NCBI GenBank assembly: GCA_930367215.1
Contig: OV884058.1
Coordinates: forward strand, 198,976,208 to 199,040,207
DNA: 64,000 nucleotides
Direction: 5' to 3'
Origin: Pollenia angustigena
Taxonomy: Eukaryota; Arthropoda; Insecta; Diptera; Polleniidae
Shown: positions 21,641-33,869 of the stretch, one piece after another
Position numbering within the stretch: position 1 is the first letter of the stretch
Layout: every line of letters starts with the position of its first letter
Notes under the pieces: model-generated
The model's input: the letters and a program-made list of their open reading frames with translations, nothing else
What the model was told of the DNA's origin: nothing
Databases searched by the model: none
Program-made: the position numbers and the translations under genes

Positions 21641-21769
21641 CTCCACTGCTTGTTCAAAAATTTTCTTTAGTGTTAATCATGATATATTCCCCCGAAAACC
21701 GAATTGATCAGATCGTATGTTACTGTAAAGTTCGTTTCCCCTAGGGGTTTAGGGATCATATTAAGGATA

Positions 21770-22195
21770 CTTTACCTCCTAGTGTTACATCCTCCGCGGC
21801 ATAATCAGGTTCAGCCAATATCTGAGATTCGTCACATATCCAAAATTGACAGACCTCAAGAGATCTTTACGATCTCTTGCGATCGCGGCTCACCAGAGTT
21901 CCTATCTCGCTCCACGGGAGTCAGTAGACCCCGGTTTCACTCCACTGGACTGGACTTCGTTAGTATGCTTCTTGCTGGTAATGCTTTCTGTTCTTCCAGA
22001 ATAGTGTCTTTGCGTAAGTTTCGTCCTTCCGATGAAAGGATACGTTCGGGGATCCCCACCACTTGTGGGAGAGTTTGGCACGAGCAGGACTATTCCTAGG
22101 TGTTGTTGCTACTAAACAGAATTTTCCAAATGCAGCGGAGGTTAGATAGCTCCCGCTCCAAGACAAGGGACGAGTGTATAATAATGTAAAAATGT
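21770..22195 (-). repeat. GC-richer unclassified repeat, copy 1
   Basis: Matches 53990-54640 and 62755-62955 in reverse complement: ACCAGAG...ATCTC, CTCCACGGGAGTCAGTAG, ATAGTGTCTTTGCG and GTTGTTGCTACT. Clearly richer in G and C than its surroundings, suggesting a retroelement part, but no domain is recognisable. A 131-codon open frame across it is not conserved in the other copies. Confidence 0.55.
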
Positions 22196-22254
22196 TAACT
22201 GGGCATTCTGGGTTCTCTCACATCCTTGTAAATCTTTTCCATAACAATTGTGAA

Positions 22255-22645
22255 TTTTAGTTGAACTGTTAATTTTTAATTTTTGATATTTTTAGTCAGG
22301 CTTGAGTTCATCAAATTTAATTTTCATTAAATTATTTTTATTGAAGGATGGAATTTTACAACATGAAATTTTTAAAATTAATTGATAATTATTTATGCCT
22401 GGCTGAGTTGGGGATCAAACCCGGTTTGAATTTGCGTTTCGAGAATTACCACCTTCTCAATTCTTTGCAGTTCTATTCTATTTTATAATAATAAATTTTG
22501 ATAAATTTCATGTTGTAAAATTCTTAACTAAAGTAAAACAATTTAATGAAAATTAAATTTGATGAACTTAAGCCTAACTAAATATCAAAATTTCAAATTA
22601 AAAATCGACAGTTCAACTATAAAATCGCAATTGTTCTAAAAAAAA
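22255..22645. mobile_element. Inverted SINE-tail pair around a tRNA-like head
   Basis: Minus-oriented tail (22262-22400, AGGCTTGAGTTCATCAAATT) and plus-oriented tail (22490-22640, AACTTAAGCCTAACTAAAT) flank a segment with GGGGATCAAACCCGG, the complement of a B-box-like region. Same family as the units at 23035-23665. Confidence 0.6.
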
Positions 22646-22859
22646 TACTTATGGCACAAGCTCTATATTGTTACATTCGTACTTCAAGTATTTAAACAAA
22701 ATGTTGACGAAAATGGACAAAAACATAATAAACAAATGTACTCAGTTATTTAAGACCAAGTCATGACAGAAAAAGTACAAAGAAACAGAAGAAAAGGAAG
22801 AAACATGTAAATCAAATTGAAAATGATAATTACAGCAAATTTCGAACCACCAGAGCCAC

Positions 22860-23030
22860 TGGTTGAATATTGATGTTTGACTGTTGGCTGGCAGGCACCG
22901 CACTGGTGCAGAGGTTAGAACGTCAAAGAATTCTGGTAAAAGAATGTTGTGATTCTTAAAACATGTAAACTAAACCCGAGTTCGATCCCCAGCTCAGCCA
23001 AGAATAAAAAATTATCAATAAATTATTAGT
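22860..23030 (+). mobile_element. tRNA-derived SINE unit
   Basis: An A-box-like TGGTGCAGAGGTTAGAACG (about 22904) and B-box-like GAGTTCGATCCCC (about 22979) are in tRNA order, about 75 bp apart. They are followed by CAGCCAAGAATAAAAAATTA, the junction to the shared AT-rich tail. Not a functional tRNA: no cloverleaf can be completed. Confidence 0.6.
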
Positions 23031-23034
23031 ATTG

Positions 23035-23665
23035 TGGTTATTTTATTGAACTATTTATGGTTTTTAATCCAAATTTTTAATATTTTTAATTAGGCTTAAG
23101 TTCATTAAATTTAATTTTCATTAAATTATTTTTATGAAGAAAGGAATTTTACAACATGAAAATGAATTAAAATTTATTGATAATTTTTCATTCTTGACTC
23201 AATCTGGGCTCGAACCCAGGTGTTTACGGACAGGTTACCCTGACATGTTTCGATTGCAACCACTCAATCTCCTCAGAGGGCTTGCCTCTGTACGAAAAAA
23301 CAGGAGTAAAGGAATAACATGTTAAAATAAATTAAAATAGATAATCATTCAAAGCTAATTTCGATCTACCAAAGGTTGAATACAATTTCGTTTAAGGATT
23401 GATGTTTGACTAATGACGTCAGCAGTCGTCGATGGCTGCGAGTGTTAAACGGCAAGCCCTCTGAGGAGATTGAGTGGTTGCAATCGAAACATGTCAGGGT
23501 AACCTGTCCGTAAACACCTGGGTTCGAGCCCAGATTGAGTCAAGAATGAAAAATTATCAATAAATTTTAATTAATTTTCATGTTGTAAAATTCCTTTCTT
23601 CATAAAAATAATTTAATGAAAATTAAATTTAATGAACTTAAGCCTAATTAAAAAATTATCAATAA
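23035..23665. mobile_element. Inverted pair of tRNA-like SINEs
   Basis: The minus unit 23035-23300 and plus unit 23450-23665 are near-identical inverted copies, each with GGTTCGAGCCC, ACATGTCAGGGTAACCTG and the common tail TTCATGTTGTAAAATTCC. The spacer contains GACGTCAGCAGTCGTCGATG, a head segment also found at 40560, 47610 and 48195. The pair would fold into a stem of over 200 bp. Confidence 0.75.
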
Positions 23666-23829
23666 ATTTTAATATTTCTTTTATCTAAATAATTTTGTTC
23701 ATTAGTATTAATAAATTTTAATAAATTTAATTTGTAAAATTCCTTCCTTCAGTAAAAATAAATTAAATAATTGACTGACAATCAGAAAGTTTTATGCTTT
23801 TTTTAGCAGTTTTAAATAGCTTGAGTAAA
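23666..23829. repeat. Additional SINE-tail fragments
   Basis: Diverged copies of ATTATCAATAAATTTTAAT and TTTGTAAAATTCCTTCCTTC follow the inverted SINE pair. Confidence 0.5.
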
Positions 23830-25015
23830 ATATCATAATTTTCAGTAGGGGAATTTATATTGGAGCCATGGTATGCTTTGAACTTATGCAGCGTTTTAGC
23901 GTTTGCCGTGCATTTCAGGAGGCTGCTTTAAATGGATTAAATTGAAATTGATTATGGACCGTATATCACAGAAATGCATATACGTTTTCTAGCCATATGA
24001 AGCATAGTTGGAAGAAAGTTTACCGCAATATCTATATCTGCTACGGTTTTAGGCGTATGGTAAATTATGGACCGATCATCACGACATATAAAACTGTGAT
24101 GTACCAAAATTTGTTATGATAGCAAAATTTTTTACGGTTTAAGGCGTACTAAACTGTTTTCCGGGAGTAGGGTTTATATGGGGCCTAAAGTAAATTATGG
24201 ACCGATCTTCACGAAATTTTACAGTGTCATTACTACTCCTATAAAACTCTGACACACAAATTTCTATTATAATAGCGTTGTTAACTACGGTTTTGGGCGT
24301 ACTAAACTGTTTTCCAGGAGTAGGGTTTATATGGAGCTTAGGGTAAATTACAGACAGATCTTCACGAAATGGAACAGTGTTGTTTCTAGTCCTATAAAAC
24401 TGTGACGAGCCAAAACTAAACTGTTTTCCGGGAGAAGGGTTTATATGGGACCGATCTTCACGAAATTTTGCAGTGTCATTGCTCCTCCTATAAAACTATA
24501 ACACACAAATTTCTATTATGATAACAGTATTTTTTATGGTTTAAGGCTTACTAAACTGTTTTCCGGATGAAGGGTTTATATGGGGCCTATGGTGAATTAT
24601 GGACCGATCTTCACGAAATTTAACAACGTGATTTCCAGTCGAATAAAACGAATTTTTGCAAAATCTTATATCATTCCGTGCATTGTCCCACCATTTATAT
24701 TAGATTTGTTACAAAAATTTAAATTTTTTATGGTGGTGGTTCCACATTTTGATTCATAGTTCTGATCCTACTGAATCGATTTTGCTGGATTTCAATCCCA
24801 AACTGCTTAGGATAACTACAAGAAATTTGACACCAAGTTTGTTTATTTCTTTTGAGTTTTCAGTGAGCGTGTTTTCAACAGACGGACAGACAGACGGACA
24901 TGGCTAAATCGACTTAGAATAACTTAAGGACCCAGAATACATATACTTAATGGGGTCTGAAATTAATAATAAAAAAGTTTACACACGGAATGACAAACTG
25001 TGGTGATATAAAACA
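23830..25015 (+). mobile_element. TACCCTCCACC tandem-repeat element, degenerate copy
   Basis: At least four units with ACTAAACTGTTTTCCGG, GGTTTATATGG and TTATGGACCGATCTTCACG at about 150-bp spacing are followed by the shared 3' part: CAATCCCAAACTGCTTAGGA, GACGGACAGACAGACGGACA and ACACGGAATGACAAAC. Both termini are decayed. See 36118-37200 for the complete form. Confidence 0.75.
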
Positions 25016-25099
25016 AAATCTTTTCCATAACCGTCAACCGGGGTGTGATCATTCTCTCCAAGATAATTTTGTACGCTTAATAAATAACCTGAAATTAGA

Positions 25100-25362
25100 G
25101 CTCCGTGCAATAACTCCCAGGTGCAATAACTCCCAATGAATTAAATCCCAAAATAAATGAAATAAGTCCCAAACTGGAAAAAAGAAATAAATCCCAAAAA
25201 AATTAAATAATTTCCTAGTCTTAAATGAAACAAACCCCAACTTTTGGGAGTTATTTCATTATGAAATAACTCCTAAAGACATTAATGAAATAACTTCCAA
25301 AAACAGTCCATCGAAAAGAAATGAAATAAGACCCAGCAAAAATGAAACAACTTCCAAAGAAA
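25100..25362. repeat. GAAATAACTCCCAA degenerate tandem repeat
   Basis: About fifteen variants of GAAATAACTCCCAA / TAAATCCCAA follow one another, with one inverted copy (TTGGGAGTTATTTC) near 25246. A decayed minisatellite. Confidence 0.7.
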
Positions 25363-25459
25363 TTTATTATATATGTATGTATTCGTTTTACTTGAATATT
25401 TACATATTAGGTTACCAAACAACTAACATTGAGTCCTCGACATTTTGACAACAAACGGG

Positions 25460-26175
25460 GCATTTTATTTTTCCAATTCAAACAAAAAATTTTTAGAATC
25501 AAACAATTTTTTGTCTGAAATCGGTCCTATAAACAAATTTGCATATTCAAACAATTTATTTGCATTTTGTTTATTGAAAAAAAACACTGATTTTTTCAAA
25601 CAAATAATTTAACTGAATCAAACAAAAAAAGTTCACTGAAATTCATATACTAAATTTCACAAGTAAGCACTGTATGAGAAGATAACGGCAGAGCAGAGCC
25701 ACCTACTGGCTGGCTTTGAGATATTTTTTTGTTGGAATAATTTTTGAACGAAGTCTTATTTATACACACACAACATAATGTTTTTCTTTATCACTCTCTG
25801 TTGCTGTATCCTTTCCTTTGCTAAAGAAGATATGTAACCAAAATCGGCAGCAGACCGACTCGATATGTTTTTCGTCATCATTCTATCTTTGTATTTGATG
25901 TATTTAACCAAACAGTTTTAAAAAATTGAATACGGGATTTCGTTTCTTGTAATGTTGTTTCTGCTATTGTTTTTCTTATAGTTGCACTTTTTTAAAGCGT
26001 CCAAAAATAGACTGTGTGTGTTTTTTGTTGTTGTTTTTATATTTCACACAAATAAGTGTTGCTTACGATCAAAAAAAAAAAAAATGCAAAAAGACGACAA
26101 CATTAAAAAGCGTTAAATATTTTATACAAAATTATGAAAACTTGACACCAATAACGCGTTTATTATATTTTTGAA
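25460..26175 (+). mobile_element. CACAG-A6 element, truncated copy
   Basis: Matches 11113-12128 from TTTTTCCAATTCAAACAAA to TAACGCGTTTATTATATTT but lacks both CACAG termini. Next to it (26185-26240) is one partial unit of the 82-bp GC-rich repeat. Confidence 0.75.
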
Positions 26176-26184
26176 GATATAACA

Positions 26185-26240
26185 TTTGATATAACAAAGA
26201 CCGGCTTCGCTAACTAAAGCTTTACTGCATAGCCGGTAAC
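26185..26240 (+). repeat. Lone partial unit of the 82-bp repeat
   Basis: ATAACAAAGACCGGCTTCGC and TAACTAAAGC match the repeats at 364-787. Confidence 0.75.
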
Positions 26241-26664
26241 CATAAGACACTGCAATTGCAATTAGCAAAATTTAATTAAGAAACACCACAAAAAAGTATC
26301 AACAAAAATGTACAATTGAAACAACTTAGCCATCCCTGTTCTGTCAATTTTATTAAATTTTGCCAACTTTTTGTTTATGAGAAACCTAAAAACAAAAAGC
26401 GGTAAGTCGCTGAATTTGCCCATAAACCGCTGATTCAGCAACACTTTTAATATTTCCAGCTTGAAATGTCAATTTTAAGTTGTACAATTTTACATTTTTG
26501 TTTGACATAACTTAATTTTTTATCGATAACTTTAGTAAAATTTTTGCCAGTTTGCCATTTATCTTAATACAGATGAACCCTTCGCACTTGGTAAATTTTT
26601 CTATTACTTTATATTTGCACTGTTCACCAAAACTTGAACAATGCATTAAAAATGTAGTGTCATA
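26241..26664. other. AT-rich spacer
   Basis: No supported feature. Confidence 0.4.
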
Positions 26665-26885
26665 AGGGCTTAAGCTAGTTTCTATGTGCATTTCACTGGT
26701 TGCTTATGCCAGAACATCGGGAAACATTCTCCCAAAAAATTTTAGAAAAGCCAAATTTATTAGCAAATAAAACTGAAGAGTGAATGAGAATTGCAAACAC
26801 TAAAAAAGTCTTATTTGCAACGATATTAAAGCTTAAACCAAACACCAACAATAAACAGTGAGATTATCTTTTTTATATTCTAATA
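26665..26885 (+). repeat. R repeat copy
   Basis: TTTCACTGGTTGCTTATGCC, GGGAAACATTCTCCC and AACACCAACAATAAACAGTG match the R repeat at 16665-17125. Confidence 0.65.
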
Positions 26886-28597
26886 ATATTTAAAATTTTT
26901 GTAGATAATTTATTATACTGCTATATTTAATATTAAATATGTAGTGACACATAATATTGCATTACATTTTTTGTACTGAATTTTATCCTGCAGGAAACAC
27001 TGTTCCATATCAATGATTGTAAAACAAATGCATCTTTTTTGTTTCTAATGATTAATTTTTAAATAAAATTGCAATTTTTCTTCATATTTAAAATCGTGTA
27101 GTAAATAGAAGATTTATTTTTATTTGCTTTAAAAATTTAAATTATGAATGTTTGTTTTTGTTTATGTAAAAAGAAGAAAACTTATCAATAGAAAACATTT
27201 CAAAGCCATTGTCGTCTGACGGAAATAATTATTTAGCAAAAAAATTAAAAAAAAAATCAATGTTCACGATTTTCGGATAGATTCCTAACAAAAACAAAAT
27301 AAAGTGAGCAATTTTAAAACAAAAGCTTTACATTTTTAAAACATGCTTAAATTAAACATTGAAGCCTAATTTGGCTAATTTACAATTAAAAATTAAAAAA
27401 AAAAAAAATAATTACAACTCATTAAACAGGAAACAACAAAAAACTTGCAAAACAAAGACTGCAACGTTTTCTAAACAAAAAATTTGGTTGAAGTTTCATT
27501 GTTTTTTGTTAAATGTTTTCTTAATTTAAGTTCTACTACTTTTTACATCAATTGTGTGTGTCTCTCCCCAAATATGTTTTCGGTAAATTTTTGTTTTTAA
27601 TCGGCACCTCATTAAATGACATTAGACATTAACGAAATAATAAAACTCGTTTCTATTGAATTTTCTAATGAATATTAATTTTTTGTTAGCTGTCTTTGTT
27701 ATCAATGAAATAAACGCCCACCGTAGCTGTGTGTTGTTTTTTTTTTTGTATTAAACTTTGACAATTAAAATCTACATTTCTTCACAATGAAAATAGATGA
27801 ATTTTAATTTTTCACGCTAATTATGTGACAATTAAAACGGACTTCTTGTCAACATGATTGGTTTTATTTTTGATGGAAAAAGATATTAAATGTCATTTAA
27901 AAAGGCAAGTTAAAACTTATTTCATTCATAGCCCCTATAACTGAATGAGTTAAAGTAAATATTTTTGTAGGTTTGTAATGAAATAATTATTTTGAAATCA
28001 CTTTATGTACATACATACACATGTTAATGTATACATAAACAGCGGTAAGAGAAATGGGTTAAGAGCCCTAGCAGAAGGCCTTATTTATTAGTTGCAAGCA
28101 CTCCTCGCCTCATTTCATAATTATAAGTTTTTTTACACAGGTTTTCATTGGGAGCAAGCTTCTCCATACTCCCTTCTTTTAACAGGAATTCTAAAATGCT
28201 TTCTGATGAAGGACTTTTAAAAGGGATTATTGCGGTCGACTACAAAATACGTTAACATGTTTAAATGCCTTAAAAGGAAAACAGCAAATTTGTCAAAATT
28301 TATATAGTTGATAAATTTTAGTTTTTGTTTTTACGTGTTTTTAAAAAAAAATCAAAAAAACATAATGTAATTAAATTTGAAGACCTTTCACAACTGATAC
28401 GTTAATACGGAGAAAATTTTTAATATTATCAGGTTCATTCGCAACGCAACGTGACGTTAAGTTTACGTAAGAGTGCCTACTTATAATTAAGCTTGGTAAG
28501 GAAAACAGCACAGCTGATCGGCAAGGTATTGGATTACGTAAGAGTAACTAAACCAAAAAAAGAAAATAAATTAAATTAGAGAAACTTCTTTCCTCGC
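26886..28597. other. Long AT-rich stretch without TE signature
   Basis: The largest block (1.7 kb) with no recognised repeat. Only short open frames without domain features. GACGTTAAGTTTACGTAAGAG and ATTACGTAAGAGTAACTAA near 28450-28550 share TTACGTAAGAG. Could be unique host intergenic or intronic DNA. Confidence 0.4.
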
Positions 28598-28858
28598 CAG
28601 TGTTGCCACTTTGTGGGTAATTACCCGAATTTGGTGTTATTTCTACTCTCATGGGTAGAGGTAATTTCTTTGCGATGTACTTAGATCAGGTGTAATTTAA
28701 AATTCTTTCTTTTAAAAACAAATAATATTAGGATTTGATTTTAGTGATAAAATTTGTACCATTTAAAATTTTTTAATGCTATAGCTGGTTTTTAAATATT
28801 GGTATGTTTTGATTAAGAAAAAATAGCTACTATGTCATTTAAAAATGGTGTGATGGTA

Positions 28859-29105
28859 CACAAAAAACCAACTTCAATTAACGTATTTGTTAGAAATTTG
28901 TATTATTAATTAAATTCCGTACTGATTTTCCGCCTGCAAACAAAATGATCATATCAATTAACACATTTGTAAGTTTGAGCTCTTCTTGCTGTTCAGTTTC
29001 AATAAATAGTTTTAATCAAGGCAAATTAATTGGAACAGTAAAAAAATTTTTTGAAACAGAATAATTGAATTAATTGAAAAAATTTTGGCGAAAATTTTTT
29101 CTGTG
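28859..29105. mobile_element. CACA(A/G)-A6 element, TA duplication
   Basis: Begins CACAAAAAACCAACTTC and ends AAAATTTTTTCTGTG; TA on both sides. The interior repeats TCAATTAA / TTAATTGA motifs. Non-coding. Confidence 0.7.
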
Positions 29106-29315
29106 TAGGCAAAGTATTGTACGTAGGTCATATACATATAAACCCCCTCCCTCCCTTTAATCACTTTAAGACGAAAAAATCTCAAACAGATGTAGTTACC
29201 CAGATAATATTCGGCGCTAAGAATTCGTATATCTTATCATAATTTTATTTTAATAGCTCCATGATTGCATATGGAACCTAAGAACGGAACACTCTTAAAA
29301 ATTTGTCTCTAAATA

Positions 29316-29640
29316 CCCAGTAAAAAAAAATTGGGTTTTTTGAAGCACTACACGGAAAAAGCACATAATCAAGCGCTTCAATTAAAGAGCTCTTATAAAG
29401 CAGTAAATGATAACGAATAAAACATACAAAAAAGCTGATATTTTAGTGCTGACAACGAAGATGGTTTTAAAGCGAAAAAAAATAAAAATATATTATGGTT
29501 TACGAAAATGGTTGAAAAAAGGCATTTAAACAAGTAAAAGTAAAACATTAATGAATATTTTAATATAGCAGGTTTGAAGCGATTTGAGGCATGAATTCAT
29601 ACAAAAAACCTGCTCCTTTTGGAGCACATTTTTTACTGGG
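29316..29640. mobile_element. CCCAGTAAAAAA element, TA duplication
   Basis: Perfect 12-bp TIR: CCCAGTAAAAAA at 29316 and TTTTTTACTGGG ending at 29640, with TA immediately outside both ends. Contains an internal CACGGAAAAAGC. Non-coding. Confidence 0.8.
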
Positions 29641-29763
29641 TACTGTGTTTTTGTTCTTTTTTGTAAAAGTTTTTTCTTTATAATTAAACTGTAATTTAAT
29701 ATCATGTGTAATTTTATTAAAATTGGGTAATTTTGCGTCATCTCATTGCTGGTGGTAACACTG

Positions 29764-30164
29764 TCCCTTACCCAAGGAGAAGGCAACGAATGTCACTAAG
29801 AAAAAAAATTAAAGGTAAACAACTTCGTTCTTAAAGACGGGAGTAGCTAATGTGTAATGAATATTTCAGAAGGTATTTTTAAAAGAAATTTATTCTTTTT
29901 AGAAGGATTATTTCTGAAGGCAGAATATCATAAAAAACTAATCCATTAGAAAAAAGCCCTGCCACTTGCAATACTTTCAACATTTACCTCTGAGTAAGTA
30001 AAAATGTTCATATGCTTTTATGTAAATAAACGAACTCATTTCCAGAGCCAGTAAATTAAATAAGTTTGCAGCTGTTTGTTCCAAAATCAAAATTTGTGCG
30101 TTAGAACTCTTTTATTGCAAGGGAGCAAAAAGAGATTGTTCTCGTTCATTTATAGTTTAGGTCT
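29764..30164. other. AT-rich spacer
   Basis: No supported feature before the satellite array. Confidence 0.4.
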
Positions 30165-30616
30165 TATTCAGTTCTTGTTCAGCTTAGATCTAGGTCAGTC
30201 CTAGTTCAGTTCTAGTTCAGTTCAAGTTCAGTTCTAGTTCAGCTATAGTTCAAGTTCAGTTCTAGTTCAGTTCTAGTTCAGATCTAGTTCAGTTCTAGTT
30301 TGGTTCTAGTTCAGTTCTAGTTCAGTTCTAGTTCAGTTCTAGTTCAGTTCTAGTTCAGTTCTAGTTCAGTTCTAGTTCAGTTCTAGTTCAGTTCTAGTTC
30401 AGTTCTGGTTCAGTTCTAGTTCAGCTCTAGTTCAGTTCTAGTTCAGTTCTAGTTCAGTTCTAGTTCAGTTCTAGTTCAGTTCTAATTCAGTTCTAGTTCA
30501 GATCTAGTTCAGTTCTAGTTCAGTTCTAGTTCAGTTCTAGTTCAGTTCTAGTTCAGTTCTAGTTCAGTTCAAGTTCAGTTCTAGTTCAGTTTTAGTTCAG
30601 TTCTAGTTCAGTTCTA
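30165..30616 (+). repeat. 11-bp satellite TTCTAGTTCAG, about 40 copies
   Basis: A head-to-tail array of TTCTAGTTCAG; the middle is almost perfect and the left edge carries variants such as TTCAAGTTCAG and GATCTAGTTCAG. No spacers between units and no coding frame. Confidence 0.95.
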
Positions 30617-31937
30617 TCAAAAAAGAAATTTAATAAATATTTAAGTACAAAACTCAAAAATATATTGATATATTTCGGTTTAGAAGATTTTCTTTGTTAC
30701 TTTAAGCTGAGTTTTTCTTTAATTTTCATATTTTAACAATCCACCTTAACTAGTTTGCTAGTCGCATAAAACAACAAACACCTACCATATGACATAATTA
30801 AAAAAAGGGTTTATGTTTTATGGTAAATACAAAAACAACAATTTCATATCTACTTCTTTTATTTACCTTTTAATAATAACTCGTTTTATATTCTTAAACC
30901 AAAAGCCATTTAAAACAAATTTTTTTGTAATCCAAAAGTAAAAGAATAACAAAAGCACTTTTTATTAGTGCATAATTTCTTTACAATTGCACGTAGTCTA
31001 TATCAGTGTTGAAAAGGTGCAGTAATGAAAATAGTACTTTTCAGGTTCAAAGGGTACTTTATACTATTATAAAGGTAGCTTAATGGTTTAAATGGGTTTT
31101 AACTTTTTTATTTATGTGTTTATTTATGATTATTATTATTATTTTTTTTTTTAAACTGTATATTATTGGGAAATTTCAATAAGCTTTGAAATATGATATC
31201 CTGTAAGTGCAGTCCATTTTCTACTTCGCACATCCTTTTTTTATTAACATATTTTTGATCATTTTGACATACTGGTTTATAGTCCTTAAGCAATAATAGA
31301 AAGAAATTCTTCATTTGTCTTAACTCTTGTTGCTATAGATTACCCTGTAATTAAATACAAATTTTAATCGGCTTTGTATCAGTAAATGTACTTGATTTTT
31401 ATAATCTTTTAATAGAATTTCTCTTAAATTTTTGGCTTTTAAGTTCTCCGTTATAAAAAGTACTGAATTAACAGCGCTGTTCTGTAATGCTTTCAACATT
31501 TATCTTTATAGTATGATATGAACCTGTCTTTATCTTTGGATTTAATTTTTTTTTTTTTATTATTTATATATAAATATTTTTCTTAAGTTTTTGTTTTAAC
31601 ATTTACTCTGTTTTGTATCTAAAAGTGTTTACTTTATAATTTCCATTTAAATCTCTGACTGATAACGACACCAATTCATTAATTTAAGATTACGTGGGTT
31701 GTTTTAGTATCTTTAATATATTTTTAGTTACAGCTCATTAATTGAATTTTTTGTTTTTTATTAAACTAATTTCTCTAAACAAGTTCAAGTTTATTTTTAG
31801 CCGGAACGATTGATATTTTTAAATCCCGGCTTTTCAGTGTCAAATGTATTTAATTAAGAATTAACAATATAAGCTTAATTAAAAAAAAACTATTTCCATA
31901 CGTGAAAAATAATAAAATAGAGCAGATAAAACACATT
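30617..31937. other. AT-rich stretch without recognised feature
   Basis: No TIR, coding or RNA signal. Homopolymer tracts near 31140 and 31545. Confidence 0.4.
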
Positions 31938-32079
31938 TGGGGGATTCACAAGTTTGTCATATGTCTGAAAATAATTATAAGAAAAATATATGACTGCTGT
32001 GGGCAGCCGCTTATAATTTGGATTACTACTGTATAGTTCTGACGAATGAATGAACACAGCATTAAAATAAAGCAACCAG

Positions 32080-32170
32080 TTAAATGCGCGAGGAATAGCT
32101 TATCCCTTCAACAATAAATTTCAGTGTTTTTATCAAGAATAAAAATTGGGAATTAAGCACGACAAACAAA
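32080..32170 (-). repeat. R repeat fragment
   Basis: GGAATAGCTTATCCCTTCAA and GGGAATTAAGCACGA are the complement of the R repeat left end at 16673-16740. Nested in the ATT element. Confidence 0.65.
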
Positions 32171-32218
32171 AGCTTGTAAATTTTTATTTTGTTTGAAACA
32201 CATCAATATTTTTTTAAA

Positions 32219-32416
32219 CAATCCCAATAAGCACACAAAAATTAAATTTCAAGTTCAAACGTATTTTTAAATGCTATTCAAATTCCCATTTTACTGGAGA
32301 ATGCTATTAAAATGAAGTGTAACAAGAGTATATCTCAACCCTCTAAACTTGAAATTCTAACTTGAAAACCAATTGTTTTGCACTTGATTTGCCAGCAAAA
32401 TTGCTTATTGGGATTG
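32219..32416. mobile_element. CAATCCCAATAAGCA hairpin MITE
   Basis: Perfect 14-15-bp TIR CAATCCCAATAAGCA and its complement. Interior AT-rich with AACTTGAAA / TTTCAAGTT inverted motifs. Nested within the ATT element. Confidence 0.7.
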
Positions 32417-32651
32417 TAAAATATTATTTAGGACATTATTACGATATGACTTGATAGCACACCTTGTGAATCCCCCAATTATATTTTGTAAATAGATTTA
32501 AAAGAAATTTCGAAATATGTTGCAAATAAAGATAGAAAGGGACAGTACAAAACCTGCATTAAATAGCCAAGAACAATATTTCAAATATATCCCATTCGTA
32601 AAAAACAAGTTCATTAAATTTTAAACCAAAGAATGTGATCTTAAAGTATTA

Positions 32652-32767
32652 TGCCTGTATTCATAAAAATCTTTTAAATTTAATAAAGGTTTACAGAAGA
32701 AATTTACTATGAAATTTCTCCTTAATAAACGTTTGTTAAATTTAATAATCGTTTATGAATACGGGGG
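32652..32767. mobile_element. CCGTATTCATAA-type MITE, TTA duplication
   Basis: Arms CCTGTATTCATAAAAATC and GTTTATGAATACGG pair; TTA flanks both ends. Inner AACAAACG/TTAATAAAG arms also pair. Same terminal motif as 38359-38809 and 52240-52355. Confidence 0.68.
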
Positions 32768-32785
32768 TTAGTTGTCAAACATGTA

Positions 32786-33017
32786 CACAGACAAAATTCT
32801 CCAAAATTTTTCACCAATTAAAGCATTAATCAAAAATATAATCAGTTTGATCTAAAAGTTTAATCAATGGAATTAAACCTTTAATCAAGTAAATTCAACA
32901 TTTAATTAAGTGAATAAAACGTTAAATTGAAATTAATACAATTAATTTGTTTACTGGTGCAAATTTAATTAATATCACAAATTTTTTAATTGAAATCAAA
33001 TTTTATTTTTTTCTGTG
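32786..33017. mobile_element. CACAG element with TTAATCAA motifs
   Basis: Begins CACAGACAAAATTC and ends TATTTTTTTCTGTG. Flanks are TA and TT, one mismatch from a TA duplication. The interior consists of many AATTAAT / TTTAATCAA variants. Confidence 0.6.
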
Positions 33018-33869
33018 TTTAGTTTAAACCACACATCATACCCAACGTATTTATACAAAGCTCAACTTAAAATGTTTTGTATTCCCAATTAAAACATTTT
33101 CATTCCCAAAAAGTATAAAAAAAAGAATGGTCCCACTATTTTATTTTTGACCATTAAAAGCTGTAAATACTTGTTTAAGGGTTTTTTGGGCTGCTTATTC
33201 AAATCAGACTTTTTTAGTTCTGCCTTGTTATTCACATCAAAATTCTGAAGCGGGTACTTGAAAAGTTTCATTATATCTGCAGGTAGAGCAAATAAGTAAA
33301 TTTTTTCAAAAACTTATATTTAATACTCGACCAAGATTAAAATATTTTATTTCATTGCGAAAAAAACTCGACCAAAAGTATTGCTCGGGGTATGCAGTCT
33401 TAATACAAAATCTGGCTAAAAATTTTCTTGATCATAATATTATTTAAACTATGAGACGGTTAGAATCATTAAATTGTTTTCGCCTCGTTCAATGGCTCCG
33501 GAAATGAAATTATATTTTTCGAATTTTAAAAATTTTTATGCATTGAGCGTTACATTTGCTTTCAAGGTTGCTCTGGCGATAATTTTTACGAAAAGAATAC
33601 TTCACAAAGTGGTTTGAAGGCCATTTATATTTCCTATCAAAAAAATGCAAAAATTTAAATAATCGTATGTGGAAATTAAAATTAATGACAATTTTTTTTA
33701 ATTAAGACCTTGGATCCCATGATAAAGTTCAAAATTGGAATTTTTGAAATTAATTCTTTCCGAAAATTTATACTCGATAAAATAGCAAGCTATATCTTCT
33801 TTCAAATCAACAATAAATTTTAGTCATCAAAGTTTTTCTTGGGACTCAAAAAATTATTAACAAGGTTTC
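33018..33869. other. AT-rich spacer
   Basis: No supported feature. Confidence 0.4.

Larger units (their letters stand above)
28598..29763. mobile_element. hAT-like TIR element with two nested elements
   Basis: CAGTGTTGCCACT (28598) and the complement of CAGTGTTACCACC (29763) form an imperfect TIR, both followed inward by AATTACCC. The flanks TTCCTCGC and TCCCTTAC match at 5 of 8 positions, a possible decayed 8-bp duplication. Inside are a CACA element (28859-29105) and a CCCAGTAAAAAA element (29316-29640). Confidence 0.5.
31938..32477. mobile_element. TIR element with ATT duplication, copy 1
   Basis: TGGGGGATTCACAAG (31938) and its complement (ending 32477) are TIRs, with ATT on both flanks. 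The family is shared with 41843-42209. An R repeat fragment and a second hairpin MITE (32219-32416) lie inside. Confidence 0.72.

Noticed and set aside
21704..22099. 131-codon open frame
   Set aside because: Not conserved in the other copies of the GC-richer repeat and overlapped by an opposite frame.
22900..22995. tRNA gene
   Set aside because: A- and B-box-like text exists but no acceptor stem or anticodon arm can be formed; repeated copies with a common tail show a SINE.
30165..30616. CRISPR array or telomere repeat
   Set aside because: Units are contiguous 11-mers without spacers in a eukaryotic window, and the unit is not a known insect telomere repeat; an internal satellite fits.
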